DNA of 64,000 nt from Brasilonema sp. CT11 (GTDB taxonomy: Bacteria; Cyanobacteriota; Cyanobacteriia; Cyanobacteriales; Nostocaceae), in assembly GCF_017982655.1 (NCBI RefSeq), contig NZ_JABXYX010000014.1, positions 1 to 64,000 of the forward strand, in the 5' to 3' direction. Each line of letters opens with the position of its first letter. Position 1 is the stretch's first letter. Below the pieces are notes generated by a model. The model ran no database searches. It saw nothing but the letters and a program-made list of their open reading frames with translations, and was not told the origin of the DNA. Position numbers and translations under genes: made by a program. Below are positions 45,824-54,730 of the stretch, one piece after another.

Positions 45824-47536
45824 TTAATAATGATTGCCTGCTTTGCGATGGTGAACGGCTGTCACTGCATCGGTTTTAAGTAATTTACCATTATCGACAG
45901 TTGCATACACAACCCAATGATCACCGCATTCCATGCGTTTGTTGACAGAACATTCAAGATATGCTGAGGAATCAGTGAGAACAATGCAGCCGTTATCAGC
46001 AACTTTTGTGGAGAAATTTGCAAATCTGTCTTCTCCAGGCGCAAAAGTTTTGCGGAAGTGTTTCATGTATTCTTGCTGATGACCATCAGGTAAAATATTT
46101 AAAACAAACTTACCACCCGGATACATCAAGGATTCAATTGCCCTGTCTTTGGCTATAGCAATAGTAATACCTGGTGGATTAAAAGTGGCTTGAGAAATCC
46201 AAGACCCCATCATTCCAGTAGAGACTTCTCCAAGCTTTGCTGTCACAACGCAAACTGAACCGACTATCCGACCAACAGCTTGTTCAACAGGAGTCGCAGC
46301 AGTTTGAGTCATACGCACTTTTTTGGCTTTTCTCAAGGTTTGGGCAAAGTCTGTACCTGTTTCTTCACACTGTTTGAGAAGAACATCTGAGGGTTTAAAC
46401 TTGACTTTCATAGTTTCAAACCCAAACCGATATCCCGCATCACGGAGTTTACCTTCAATGAAATCAAAAGCTTCGCCACTCCATCCATAAGAACCAAATA
46501 TCCCAGCAAGCTTGCTATTGTTACCGCTCGCCAGTACAGTACCCAAAGCAGTGTGAATGGGAGTTGGTGCGTTACCACCAATGGTGGGAGAACCAATGAT
46601 AAAACCCTCAGCTTTTTCTAGGGCTGCACGAATGTCTTCCGGGTCAGCAAACTCACAGTTGATTGATTCTACAGCCACTCCTCCCTTTGTTAAACCAAGA
46701 GCGATCGCCTGCGCCAAAGTTGCAGTATTTCCATATGCTGAAGCATAAAGTAAAGCAACGGTAATTTCGCGAGCAGTTTGAGAATGGCTCCATTGCTGAT
46801 AGGCTTGGGTAAGTTCCACTAAGCCATAGCGTACCAAGGGACCATGAAGGGTACCCAACATTCTGACTTGTAGTTCTGATATTTTCTCCAGCGCTGCTTG
46901 TACCTGAGTTGCATGAGGAGCCATCAAGCAGTCAAAATAGTAGCGCTGATCTTCTTTTAAAATGCCCCAATCTTCATCAAAGACTTCTTCACCACAGATA
47001 TGAGCACCAAATAGCTTATTAGTGTACAGTATCTGAGTTTGCTGGTCATAAGTACAAAGACCTCCAGGCCAACGAGGGCTGGGAATTGGGAGACAGCGCA
47101 AAACATGACCCTTACCTAAATCCAGAGTTTCTTTTCCCCGCATCGTCATGATGTTCAATTTTTGGTTAGGGAAAGTCGCACTCAAATCGGCAGCACTAGG
47201 AAGCGAACAAACAAAAGTCAGTTGTGGTGCTACTTCTAACAGAGCTTTGAGAGTTGCGATTCGGTTAGGATTAAAGTGACCTAGAATCACGTAATCTAAG
47301 TGTTTCAGGTCAAGAGATTGCTGTAAGGCGTCTAGAAAAATTTGTGTGAAAGTTTCTGGGGGTGGGTCAATAATTGCAGTTTTATCACCCTGTATTAAAT
47401 AGCAATTCGAGGTGGTACCTTTTGCTAGTGCGTATTCAATTTCAAACCGTAGACGTGTCCAACTACGTGCCCTTAGTACTGTCGTGTTTGTAGCGATTGG
47501 TAGAACTTGTACGTCGCGGGGATTGGGATTATTCAT
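45824..47536 (-). CDS. flv1: Flavodiiron protein, Flv1-type
   Basis: 570 residues from ATG 47536; the longer upstream frame is low-complexity. Three domains: metallo-beta-lactamase-like, flavodoxin (VALLYASAYGNTATLAQAI) and C-terminal flavin reductase (VGRIVGSVCVVTAKLGEVS). The usual HxExDH diiron ligands are replaced by HFNPNR and the central Asp by Lys (TNKLFGAH), as in Flv1/Flv2 rather than Flv3. It normally pairs with Flv3 to reduce O2 to water with NAD(P)H or ferredoxin. Placement after flv3 on the same strand resembles the heterocyst-type flv3B-flv1B pair of Anabaena, an inference from order only. Confidence 0.88.
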   Translation of the reverse strand: MNNPNPRDVQVLPIATNTTVLRARSWTRLRFEIEYALAKGTTSNCYLIQGDKTAIIDPPPETFTQIFLDALQQSLDLKHLDYVILGHFNPNRIATLKALLEVAPQLTFVCSLPSAADLSATFPNQKLNIMTMRGKETLDLGKGHVLRCLPIPSPRWPGGLCTYDQQTQILYTNKLFGAHICGEEVFDEDWGILKEDQRYYFDCLMAPHATQVQAALEKISELQVRMLGTLHGPLVRYGLVELTQAYQQWSHSQTAREITVALLYASAYGNTATLAQAIALGLTKGGVAVESINCEFADPEDIRAALEKAEGFIIGSPTIGGNAPTPIHTALGTVLASGNNSKLAGIFGSYGWSGEAFDFIEGKLRDAGYRFGFETMKVKFKPSDVLLKQCEETGTDFAQTLRKAKKVRMTQTAATPVEQAVGRIVGSVCVVTAKLGEVSTGMMGSWISQATFNPPGITIAIAKDRAIESLMYPGGKFVLNILPDGHQQEYMKHFRKTFAPGEDRFANFSTKVADNGCIVLTDSSAYLECSVNKRMECGDHWVVYATVDNGKLLKTDAVTAVHHRKAGNHY

Positions 47537-47673
47537 AGTTGTCGAGTGAGGGAGATTCTGAGATAGGGGGATGAGGAGGATGGAGGGAGAGAAGAAAGGA
47601 GAAAGGGAGAGAGGGAAGGAGGGAAGAATATTTTCCCGCACTCTCTCACTCCCACACTCCCTCGTCTTCCCTA

Positions 47674-49071
47674 TTAGTAGTAAGTGCCTACCTTGCGATG
47701 GCGAACCGCTGTGAGTCCCTCTGGTTTGGAGACTTTACCGTCAGCAACTGTACAATATAACAGCCAGTGGTCGCTGCATTCGATGCTGCTGACAATTTCA
47801 CATTCCATGTAGGCAAGAGCGTCTGTGAGAATGGGGGAACCGTTCTTGGCTGTTTGGGTTTTGACGCCAGCAAATCTGTCACCACCAGGAACTAAACGCT
47901 TGAGGAAGTGTTTCTTTAATTCTTGATAATTTCCTTCTTCCAAAACGTTAAGGACGAACTTATCACCCACTTGCATTAAAGAATCTATGGCACGATCTTT
48001 GGCGATCGCAACTGTAAATCCTAAAGGTTGCAAGCTGGCTTGAGCCACCCAGGAAGCTAGCATTGCGCCTTGGACATCACTCTTTCGGGTTGTGATAATG
48101 TAGAGTCCGTTGCTAATCCGACCCAGCGCTTTTTCTAAGTTTGCGTCGATGGACTTGATTTGCTTGATGTTGCGTTCGCGAACAAGCAATTGTCCTAAGT
48201 CTATACCTGCTTCTCTACACACTTGGTGAGTAGCTGTGCTGGGAGTTTGTTTTATGCGGATTGCTGGGAAAGCTTCCTTAATACCAAGGTCGAGAAATTT
48301 TCTGCGAAGTGGATCAATAGGTTCATCATCTCCGCCGTAGCACTCAAATAGTCCAACAACTTGCTTCTTGACGACACCTAAGAGCGAACTGATAGCAGCA
48401 TGAGCTGCAACGTTAGCACTTGGAGGCATACCGATAAGAATGCCAGCTGAGCGACCTGCAAGTTCTTGAATTTCTTGGATTTCAGCGGTGGTGAGATCCA
48501 TCACTTCAACGCCAAGCCCAGTTTTTTGCAGCCCTTCAGCAATTTCGTGGGCAAGTTCCTGACTGTGTCCGTAGTCGGAGACATAATATAAGCCGACTAT
48601 TGTTTGTGCCTGAACTTGTCTATGACTCCAAGTTTGGTAACATTCCCTGAGAATATCAAGATGGTGGTAAAGTAGGGGTCCGTGTCCATTGGCGATGATT
48701 TTAATTTTCCCAAGGTCACCCATTTTATTCATGGCATTCACGAGGGAACGGGCGTTGGGACCCATTAGGCAGTCGTAGTAAAATTTGAAGTCAGGTTCAA
48801 TGGCATCTAGATTGATGTCAAAGGTATCATCGCTGCAATAATGCATGCCAAAGGCATCGCAAGTATACAGGGTTTCGGTTTTGTGGTCGAAGCTAAATAT
48901 TGTATCGGGCCAGTGTAGGTTAGGTGCACTCACGAATTCGATTTCGTGTCCTTGACCTAGATCTACGCGATCGCCACTCTTGACAATCCGCTTAGAAAAC
49001 GGATCGTGAGTCACATTTATAGTGTAAAGTAAATATGGATTCCCCACCCTCGGTGTTGGTATAGAACCCAT
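47674..49071 (-). CDS. flv3: Flavodiiron protein Flv3-type, N-terminally truncated
   Basis: 465 residues, about 110 shorter than complete Flv3. Similarity begins near HDPFSKRIVKSGDRVDLG; the first 20 residues (from MGSIPTPRVGNPYLL) are unrelated. The second-half diiron ligands remain (NLHWPD, CDAFGMH, NGHGPLL), as do the flavodoxin (VGLYYVSDYGHSQEL) and flavin-reductase domains, but the HxExDH block is gone and no remnant lies upstream. Probably non-functional or altered. It is 137 bp upstream of flv1 in one operon. A weak ribosome site precedes the ATG. A later in-frame start is also possible. Confidence 0.8.
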   Translation of the reverse strand: MGSIPTPRVGNPYLLYTINVTHDPFSKRIVKSGDRVDLGQGHEIEFVSAPNLHWPDTIFSFDHKTETLYTCDAFGMHYCSDDTFDINLDAIEPDFKFYYDCLMGPNARSLVNAMNKMGDLGKIKIIANGHGPLLYHHLDILRECYQTWSHRQVQAQTIVGLYYVSDYGHSQELAHEIAEGLQKTGLGVEVMDLTTAEIQEIQELAGRSAGILIGMPPSANVAAHAAISSLLGVVKKQVVGLFECYGGDDEPIDPLRRKFLDLGIKEAFPAIRIKQTPSTATHQVCREAGIDLGQLLVRERNIKQIKSIDANLEKALGRISNGLYIITTRKSDVQGAMLASWVAQASLQPLGFTVAIAKDRAIDSLMQVGDKFVLNVLEEGNYQELKKHFLKRLVPGGDRFAGVKTQTAKNGSPILTDALAYMECEIVSSIECSDHWLLYCTVADGKVSKPEGLTAVRHRKVGTYY

Positions 49072-49964
49072 TTGAGATCTTTTTTCTAGCTAGCAGCTAA
49101 TCGTTTAAGCATCAATCGGATATAGCAACAGACATATCGTTTAGGACATCGTATTTTGATTAAGAGTTAAGACAGTTAAGACAGTTAAGACAGTTAAGCA
49201 GATATTTTAATGGACAGTTAAGACAGTTAAGAAAGTTAAGCAGATATTTAAAAGAATAAAAAAATAATTATCCAAGTTGCGGGTTAAAAACGTCTGGGTG
49301 CTTCACACTTACCCAGTGGTGCGATCGCTCATGAAAAAGTGTGTGGTTGCGCGTAGCACAACCACCAGTTGAACTAACTTAAGAACATTAAAACAGTGAA
49401 TCAAGAATAGTTACAGTTTGTAACTTATTTATAGCTAGGGCGTGTCTGCAAAGTCACAACTATAGTATGATGTGCAGCGATAGCATCGTATCCAATTTTT
49501 CGCTCTTTCATGAAATTTCGTATGATCAAAGTCAAAAATTTAGAGCAAGAATAGTGCTTATAACTGGATTTTGAAATACCTCAAATACAAAATGGCTTTT
49601 AACCTATAAAATCAGCTTTTTCTCAATGCATAAGTTGCAGTTATATTTGGAGATGGAAAGATTATGAGAAACAAATTCTTGAAAGGGCGCAATGGCGATC
49701 AAAAAGGCAAAAACTATTTCGCCTCCCCAAGAACGGTGGCGATCTCAGGCTTTTTCGGGAAAATCAGTCACAATCTTGATTCAAGACTCAACTATCAGGT
49801 TAGGATAAATAGAGAAAATTTTCAAAAATTTTAACTTTATCTGAGCGTGAGTCACCCTATTCTCCCTTAATTTAGATTTAAAACAGGTTTCTTTGTTTAC
49901 AAAGACTCCAGTTTTATACCCTGAGGAATGTTTGAACCAAAACCGAAAATTTGAGGTAATTCCA
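49072..49964. other. Intergenic region next to the flv3 truncation
   Basis: 893 bp. It contains tandem repeats (49165-49250), a HIP1 site near 49320 and mostly AT-rich DNA. Two overlapping short plus frames near 49664 and 49691 (56 and 38 codons) are possible but unproven; the second has AAAGGG before its ATG. No flv3 N-terminal sequence is found here. Confidence 0.55.
49165..49250. repeat. Tandem repeat of GACAGTTAAG
   Basis: Two blocks of 10-bp units, each ending in AAGCAGATATTT, separated by a short spacer. They lie about 100 bp beyond the truncated start of flv3. Unit size and lack of spacers rule out a CRISPR array. Confidence 0.8.
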
Positions 49965-50357
49965 ATGGACGAAATCGTTAAAAAACTTGCCGGTCTGGGT
50001 CTTCCTGGCATAATTCTCGTGATTCTAACAGCCACAGCAGGAGGTAGTTCTGCTGCTGTTGCTGCTGCCCTCACAGCAGCGGGAGGACCGTTTGGCATCG
50101 TAGGAGGTATAGGATTACTTGGTCTAACAACAGTTTTGGGGGATACTATAGCAGGATATGGAATTGAAGCTATTCTCAAGGCAGTTTATGCAGAACGTAG
50201 CAAAACCGAATCTGTAAGATTTCTCCTCAAAGAAATTAATGATTTACCCATTTCAGACGAGCTAAAACTCAAACTGAAAAATCAACTGACCCCAGATACC
50301 AATACTTACACCGTACCCTCTGAGGAACCAAGGACAGTTGAAATTGTCGATGAATAA
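49965..50357 (+). CDS. Small hydrophobic glycine/alanine-rich protein
   Basis: 130 residues from ATG 49965, preceded by GAGG at a good distance; the longer frame from 49893 is less likely. The N-terminal half is hydrophobic and Gly/Ala-rich (IILVILTATAGGSSAAVAAALTAAGG type; two membrane-like segments). The C-terminal half is charged and helical (LLKEINDLPISDELKLKLKN). It resembles conserved cyanobacterial hypotheticals. The Gly/Ala-rich helix recalls pore-forming bacteriocin-like peptides, but I have no evidence for such a role. The lipopeptide gene starts 324 bp downstream. Confidence 0.65.
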   Translation: MDEIVKKLAGLGLPGIILVILTATAGGSSAAVAAALTAAGGPFGIVGGIGLLGLTTVLGDTIAGYGIEAILKAVYAERSKTESVRFLLKEINDLPISDELKLKLKNQLTPDTNTYTVPSEEPRTVEIVDE

Positions 50358-50681
50358 TTTCATTGTTAAATTCGGTGAAATTCCAGATTAAATGTCACTA
50401 TGTACAGACGTTGGCTCAATGTCATGGAATTGACATTCAATTTTCCAGGTGCAAGATGTGAGCCTCCAACTAGTACACTAAGGCGTAAATAAACCACCCA
50501 TTCCAAATCGAGGCTAAGCTCGCAAAAACAATTAAAATCGTTCAGGAATAATTTCAATGGGTTTTTAGAGAAAGCTGGAAGTCTATCCAAGTAAAGCAAT
50601 GTCTTAATCGTATGGATTTCTAAGTAAAAAATCCAATTACTTTGTTGTAAGACGAATGTCTAAAAAAGAAAAAATTGGTTT
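50358..50681. promoter_or_regulatory. Leader region of the lipopeptide genes
   Basis: 324 bp between the small hydrophobic gene and the FAAL gene. It is AT-rich near 50620-50681, where a promoter would be expected. No clear -35/-10 pair, operator or riboswitch-like fold is recognised. The promoter assignment is by position only. Confidence 0.35.
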
Positions 50682-53600
50682 ATGACTTGTTTAGATAATT
50701 TCCAAAATCCTCTAGATGATAAATTTTCAAATTTAGTAGATCTGCTACGTTACAGAGCACAAATTCAACCAGAGCAAAGGGCTTACACTTTTCTGCGAGA
50801 TGGAGAAACTGAAGAAATCAGCTTGACTTATCGAGAACTAGATTTACAAGCACGGGCGATCGCCACCCATCTTCAGTCTTTAAAAGCTGCTGGTAAACGT
50901 GTTCTGCTACTATATCCACCAGGTCTAGACTTCATTGCTGCCTTCTTCGGATGTCTGTATGCTGGTGTTGTAGCGGTTCCAGTTTATCCACCTAAACGCA
51001 ATCAAAGTCTATCGAGACTGCAGGCGATCGCATCAGATGCTCAAATAACAATAGCACTGACTGTTAGCTCTACTCTCACCCAAATCCAAAGTCAATTTGC
51101 CCAAGAGCCAGAGTTTGCCAATATGCCATTGTTAGCTACCGATAGTATCGCTATTGGTCAGGCTGCAAACTGGCAACAAGTGCAAATAGATAGGAATACT
51201 CTAGCTTTTCTCCAGTACACTTCTGGTTCTACGGGAACGCCCAAAGGTGTAATGGTCAGTCATGGCAACCTGCTGCAAAATTCCAAGTATACGCAACAGA
51301 TATGGGAGTACAACTCACAAAGCGTCATGGTAACGTGGCTACCTGTCTTCCATGACATGGGACTGATTTATGGGGTTCTCCAACCTTTGTATCAAGGGTT
51401 TCCCTGTTACATGATGGCTCCTGTATCTTTTATTCAAAAACCGATACGATGGCTTCAGGCAATTTCGCGCTACAAAGCTACTCATAGTGGCGCTCCCAAC
51501 TTCGCCTACGAACTTTGCGTGCTTAAGACTACACCCGAAGAACGCGCCACCCTCGATTTAAGCAGCTGGCACATGACTTTAAATGGTGCCGAACCAGTCA
51601 GAGCAGACACCATCAAACAATTTACCCAAACTTTTCAATCTTGTGGTTTTGACTTAGCAACGTTTTGTCCCGGCTACGGTTTAGCAGAAGCGACCTTAGT
51701 AGTAGCTGGAGTGCAAAACCAAAAGCTACCGAGTTTCTTTCCAGTTCAAGCAAAAGCACTAGCACACAATCAGGTAATAGAGGGCAAAACTGAAGAGAAA
51801 CTACAAACTATTGTAGGATGCGGACAACCTGGAATTTATACCAAAGTAGTCATTATTCATCCCGAATTCTTAACCCAATGTGCCCCAAAAGAAATTGGGG
51901 AAATTTGGGTTTCTGGCTCTAGCGTTGCTCAAGGATATTGGCAGCGACCAGAAGAAACTAAGAAAACTTTTGGTGCTTATTTAAAAGACACCAAAGAAGG
52001 ACCGTTTATGAGAACGGGTGATTTAGGATTCTTGAGAGATGGGGAGTTGTTCATCACAGGGCGACTTAAAGATGTAATCATTATCCGGGGTCAAAACCAT
52101 TATCCCCAAGACATTGAATGGACAGTGGCGCAGAGCCACCCAGCACTGCGACCTAGTTGTGGGGCAGCTTTTATAGTGGAGGTTGAGGGTAAAGAGCAAT
52201 TGGTGGTTGTTCAAGAGGTAGAGCGCACTTGGCGGCGGAAGTTAGATGTAGAGATGGTAGTGAGATCTATCCGTAAATCTGTCTCGCTAGAACATGAGTT
52301 GCAGATTTATGCAATAGTCCTGCTCGATACCGGGAGCATTCCTAAAACTTCCAGTGGTAAGATTCAACGCTCTGCTTGCCGAAGTGCATTTTTAGAAAAA
52401 AGCTTAAAGGTGGTAGCCTCTTGGGGCGATTCGACCAGCCAAACTTCAGATCAGTCTCAAGCTAAAGCAGAATCTCTAACAAAACCAATTCAAACTAGCC
52501 AAAAATCAGATTCTCGCATTCAAAGTACCAATATCACAGTGGCACGAGATACTAGTAAAGAACGTGCCAGCAATTTGATCGAATGGCTGCGCCATTACGC
52601 CAACGAACGAATTAACTCCCAACTCATTGATGAGCGTCGGTGCATCCCACCCTACATTGTGCTCGATTTTGGAAATCATGGTATTTTAGGCATGCAGGTG
52701 CCACTCGAATATGGGGGTATCGGTCTTAGCAACTATGATACTATGCGGGTTATAGAACAACTTGGAGCGATCGACCAAACATTAGCTTCCTTTGTGGTTG
52801 TTCACAACGTTTTAGGGATTCGTCCTATACAGAACTATGCCTCAAATCCAGTTCGGGATGAACTTCTTCCCATCTTAGCCACAGGTCGCGAACTGGCTGC
52901 TTTTGCAATTACAGAACCAGAAGCAGGGTCAAATCCCCAAGCCATCTCAGCCAAAGCAATACCAGATACTAATGGTGGCTGGCTCTTACAAGGTACCAAA
53001 ATTTGGAGCGGTTCAGCAGCATGGGCAGGTGCGATTAATGTTTTTGTTCAACACCTCGATACCAACGGCAAATCTAGCGGAATCAGTGGTTTCGTTGTCC
53101 GCCAAGGAATGCGAGGTTTGCGCTCTGGAACCGAAGCCCTGACGATGGGAATGCGGGGCATGGTTCAGAATACGGTACATTTAGATGGCGTAGCCGTTGA
53201 TTCAGAACATTTGTTGGGCAATCCAGGGCAAGGAATGAAAGCTGCTCAGGATGCCATGATGTATGCTCGATTAGGTCTGGCGGCTATGAGCGTAGGCGGG
53301 ATGAAGCGCTGTGCCCAGTTGATGCTTCGCTATGCTGAACGCCGTTGCATATCAACGGGTCGCTTGCTAGATAATCCAGTAACGCTGATGCGATTGAGCG
53401 ATCTCACGGCGGCTATTACATCTGTGGAAACCCTGGTTGCCAAGGTAAGCAAGTTACTTGACGATGGGAATTTTGTTCCACCAGAAGTTTATGCAATTTG
53501 CAAGACAACTGGCCCCGAATTTTTCTGGAAGGCTGCTGATAGTCTCGTTCAACTACTAGGCGGTCGCGGTTATATTGAGACGAACATCGCACCTCAGCTC

Positions 53601-54671
53601 CTCCGCGATGCCAGAGTAATTCGCATTTTTGAAGGTCCCACCGAAACCCTACAAATGTTTGTTGGCTCCTGTGTTGTCAACAATAGTGCAAGAATACACC
53701 AATTTCTCAGTAAGGAACTGGCAGCATCAACAATTTCTGATCGCTTGAGAGTAGCTGTAGAACAAATTCGCGATCGCTACACCCAAGCTCAGGCTCCCTT
53801 TCCAGACCAAATCTCCGCAACCCGCTGGGGATATCTGCTGATCGGCGAACTCGTCTCCTTTGCCGTTCTGTGGGCTGTAACTCAACAGGCATTTGAGCAA
53901 GTACAATCAGAACCCCTACGCCGTGCTGTTGAGTGGACACAACTTCACTTTCAACGAAAGCTCGAAACAGCCCTGCGTGTTACCCCGGCTGAATCTATCC
54001 TATCAGGTGCAGATGCCATTAGTGAGATCATATTGGATTATACAGAAGCGATCGGCAATATTGAACAAACCCTCCCAGGCGAAGACCATGAACTAGATGA
54101 ACTGCTACGGCAAGACCGTTCTATAATCAGTTGGGATCAAAAATCCAACAACCAGGTAGAAATTTCTACCCCTATTGAAATGCCCAAGGCTGTAGAGGAT
54201 AGCTCTGCTGAGTTTCAACATATCTATCTCCATACAGGCGAGACGATTCAGAACTGGATAGAAAATTGGCTGGTCAAAAAATTAAAAATTGATGTCAAAT
54301 TAGTGAACTCTAGTCAATCGTTTGCGGAGTATGGCATGGATTCAGTAATGGTGGTGGAATTATCACAGGACTTAGAAGACTGGTTAGGACAAGCTCTAGA
54401 ACTCGAAGCTACAATTGCCTGGAACTTTCCCACAACTGAAGCTTTAGCGCATTATATAGCTAGCAAACTCAGCATATCAAAACAAACTTCTCAAGTAAAT
54501 TCACAGCAACGGTTCAACAGTGAAATCGAAAGCTCCAAGAACTTAGGACTGAAATCTCCAGAATCTAATAAGCAGATTGCAAAAGTTTTAACGGATATAG
54601 AAACACTCTCTGAAGAGGAGCTAGCTAAATTACTCAGCGAGGAGATAGCAGTAAATAAAAAGAGAAAATAG
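50682..54671 (+). CDS. FAAL-acyl-CoA dehydrogenase-ACP fusion, lipopeptide starter enzyme
   Basis: 1329 residues. A fatty acyl-AMP ligase (about 1-590) has TSGSTGTPKGVMVSH at about 180-194 and a FAAL-type PVFHDMGLIYG region. A Ser/Thr-rich linker leads to an acyl-CoA dehydrogenase domain (about 628-1110) with ITEPEAGSNPQA and IFEGPTETLQ carrying the catalytic Glu near 984. An acyl carrier domain ends the enzyme core, with phosphopantetheine Ser about 1221 in YGMDSVMVVE, followed by a charged tail (EELAKLLSEEIA) that may dock with the next protein. It probably activates a fatty acid, loads it on its own ACP and may introduce a double bond. A megasynthase gene follows 59 bp downstream. Confidence 0.88.
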   Translation: MTCLDNFQNPLDDKFSNLVDLLRYRAQIQPEQRAYTFLRDGETEEISLTYRELDLQARAIATHLQSLKAAGKRVLLLYPPGLDFIAAFFGCLYAGVVAVPVYPPKRNQSLSRLQAIASDAQITIALTVSSTLTQIQSQFAQEPEFANMPLLATDSIAIGQAANWQQVQIDRNTLAFLQYTSGSTGTPKGVMVSHGNLLQNSKYTQQIWEYNSQSVMVTWLPVFHDMGLIYGVLQPLYQGFPCYMMAPVSFIQKPIRWLQAISRYKATHSGAPNFAYELCVLKTTPEERATLDLSSWHMTLNGAEPVRADTIKQFTQTFQSCGFDLATFCPGYGLAEATLVVAGVQNQKLPSFFPVQAKALAHNQVIEGKTEEKLQTIVGCGQPGIYTKVVIIHPEFLTQCAPKEIGEIWVSGSSVAQGYWQRPEETKKTFGAYLKDTKEGPFMRTGDLGFLRDGELFITGRLKDVIIIRGQNHYPQDIEWTVAQSHPALRPSCGAAFIVEVEGKEQLVVVQEVERTWRRKLDVEMVVRSIRKSVSLEHELQIYAIVLLDTGSIPKTSSGKIQRSACRSAFLEKSLKVVASWGDSTSQTSDQSQAKAESLTKPIQTSQKSDSRIQSTNITVARDTSKERASNLIEWLRHYANERINSQLIDERRCIPPYIVLDFGNHGILGMQVPLEYGGIGLSNYDTMRVIEQLGAIDQTLASFVVVHNVLGIRPIQNYASNPVRDELLPILATGRELAAFAITEPEAGSNPQAISAKAIPDTNGGWLLQGTKIWSGSAAWAGAINVFVQHLDTNGKSSGISGFVVRQGMRGLRSGTEALTMGMRGMVQNTVHLDGVAVDSEHLLGNPGQGMKAAQDAMMYARLGLAAMSVGGMKRCAQLMLRYAERRCISTGRLLDNPVTLMRLSDLTAAITSVETLVAKVSKLLDDGNFVPPEVYAICKTTGPEFFWKAADSLVQLLGGRGYIETNIAPQLLRDARVIRIFEGPTETLQMFVGSCVVNNSARIHQFLSKELAASTISDRLRVAVEQIRDRYTQAQAPFPDQISATRWGYLLIGELVSFAVLWAVTQQAFEQVQSEPLRRAVEWTQLHFQRKLETALRVTPAESILSGADAISEIILDYTEAIGNIEQTLPGEDHELDELLRQDRSIISWDQKSNNQVEISTPIEMPKAVEDSSAEFQHIYLHTGETIQNWIENWLVKKLKIDVKLVNSSQSFAEYGMDSVMVVELSQDLEDWLGQALELEATIAWNFPTTEALAHYIASKLSISKQTSQVNSQQRFNSEIESSKNLGLKSPESNKQIAKVLTDIETLSEEELAKLLSEEIAVNKKRK

Positions 54672-54730
54672 AATTAATCAAGTTATGAATTTTTATCCTA
54701 GCATCAGTAAAATTACATAAAAAGAATGAT

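Noticed and set aside
47537-47641. Extended N-terminus of the Flv1-type protein
   Set aside because: The extension is a low-complexity Pro/Ser/Leu stretch from purine-rich repeat DNA; ATG 47536 matches the family start.
49165-49250. Possible CRISPR array from repeated GACAGTTAAG
   Set aside because: The units are 10 bp and directly adjacent without spacers; no cas genes are present.
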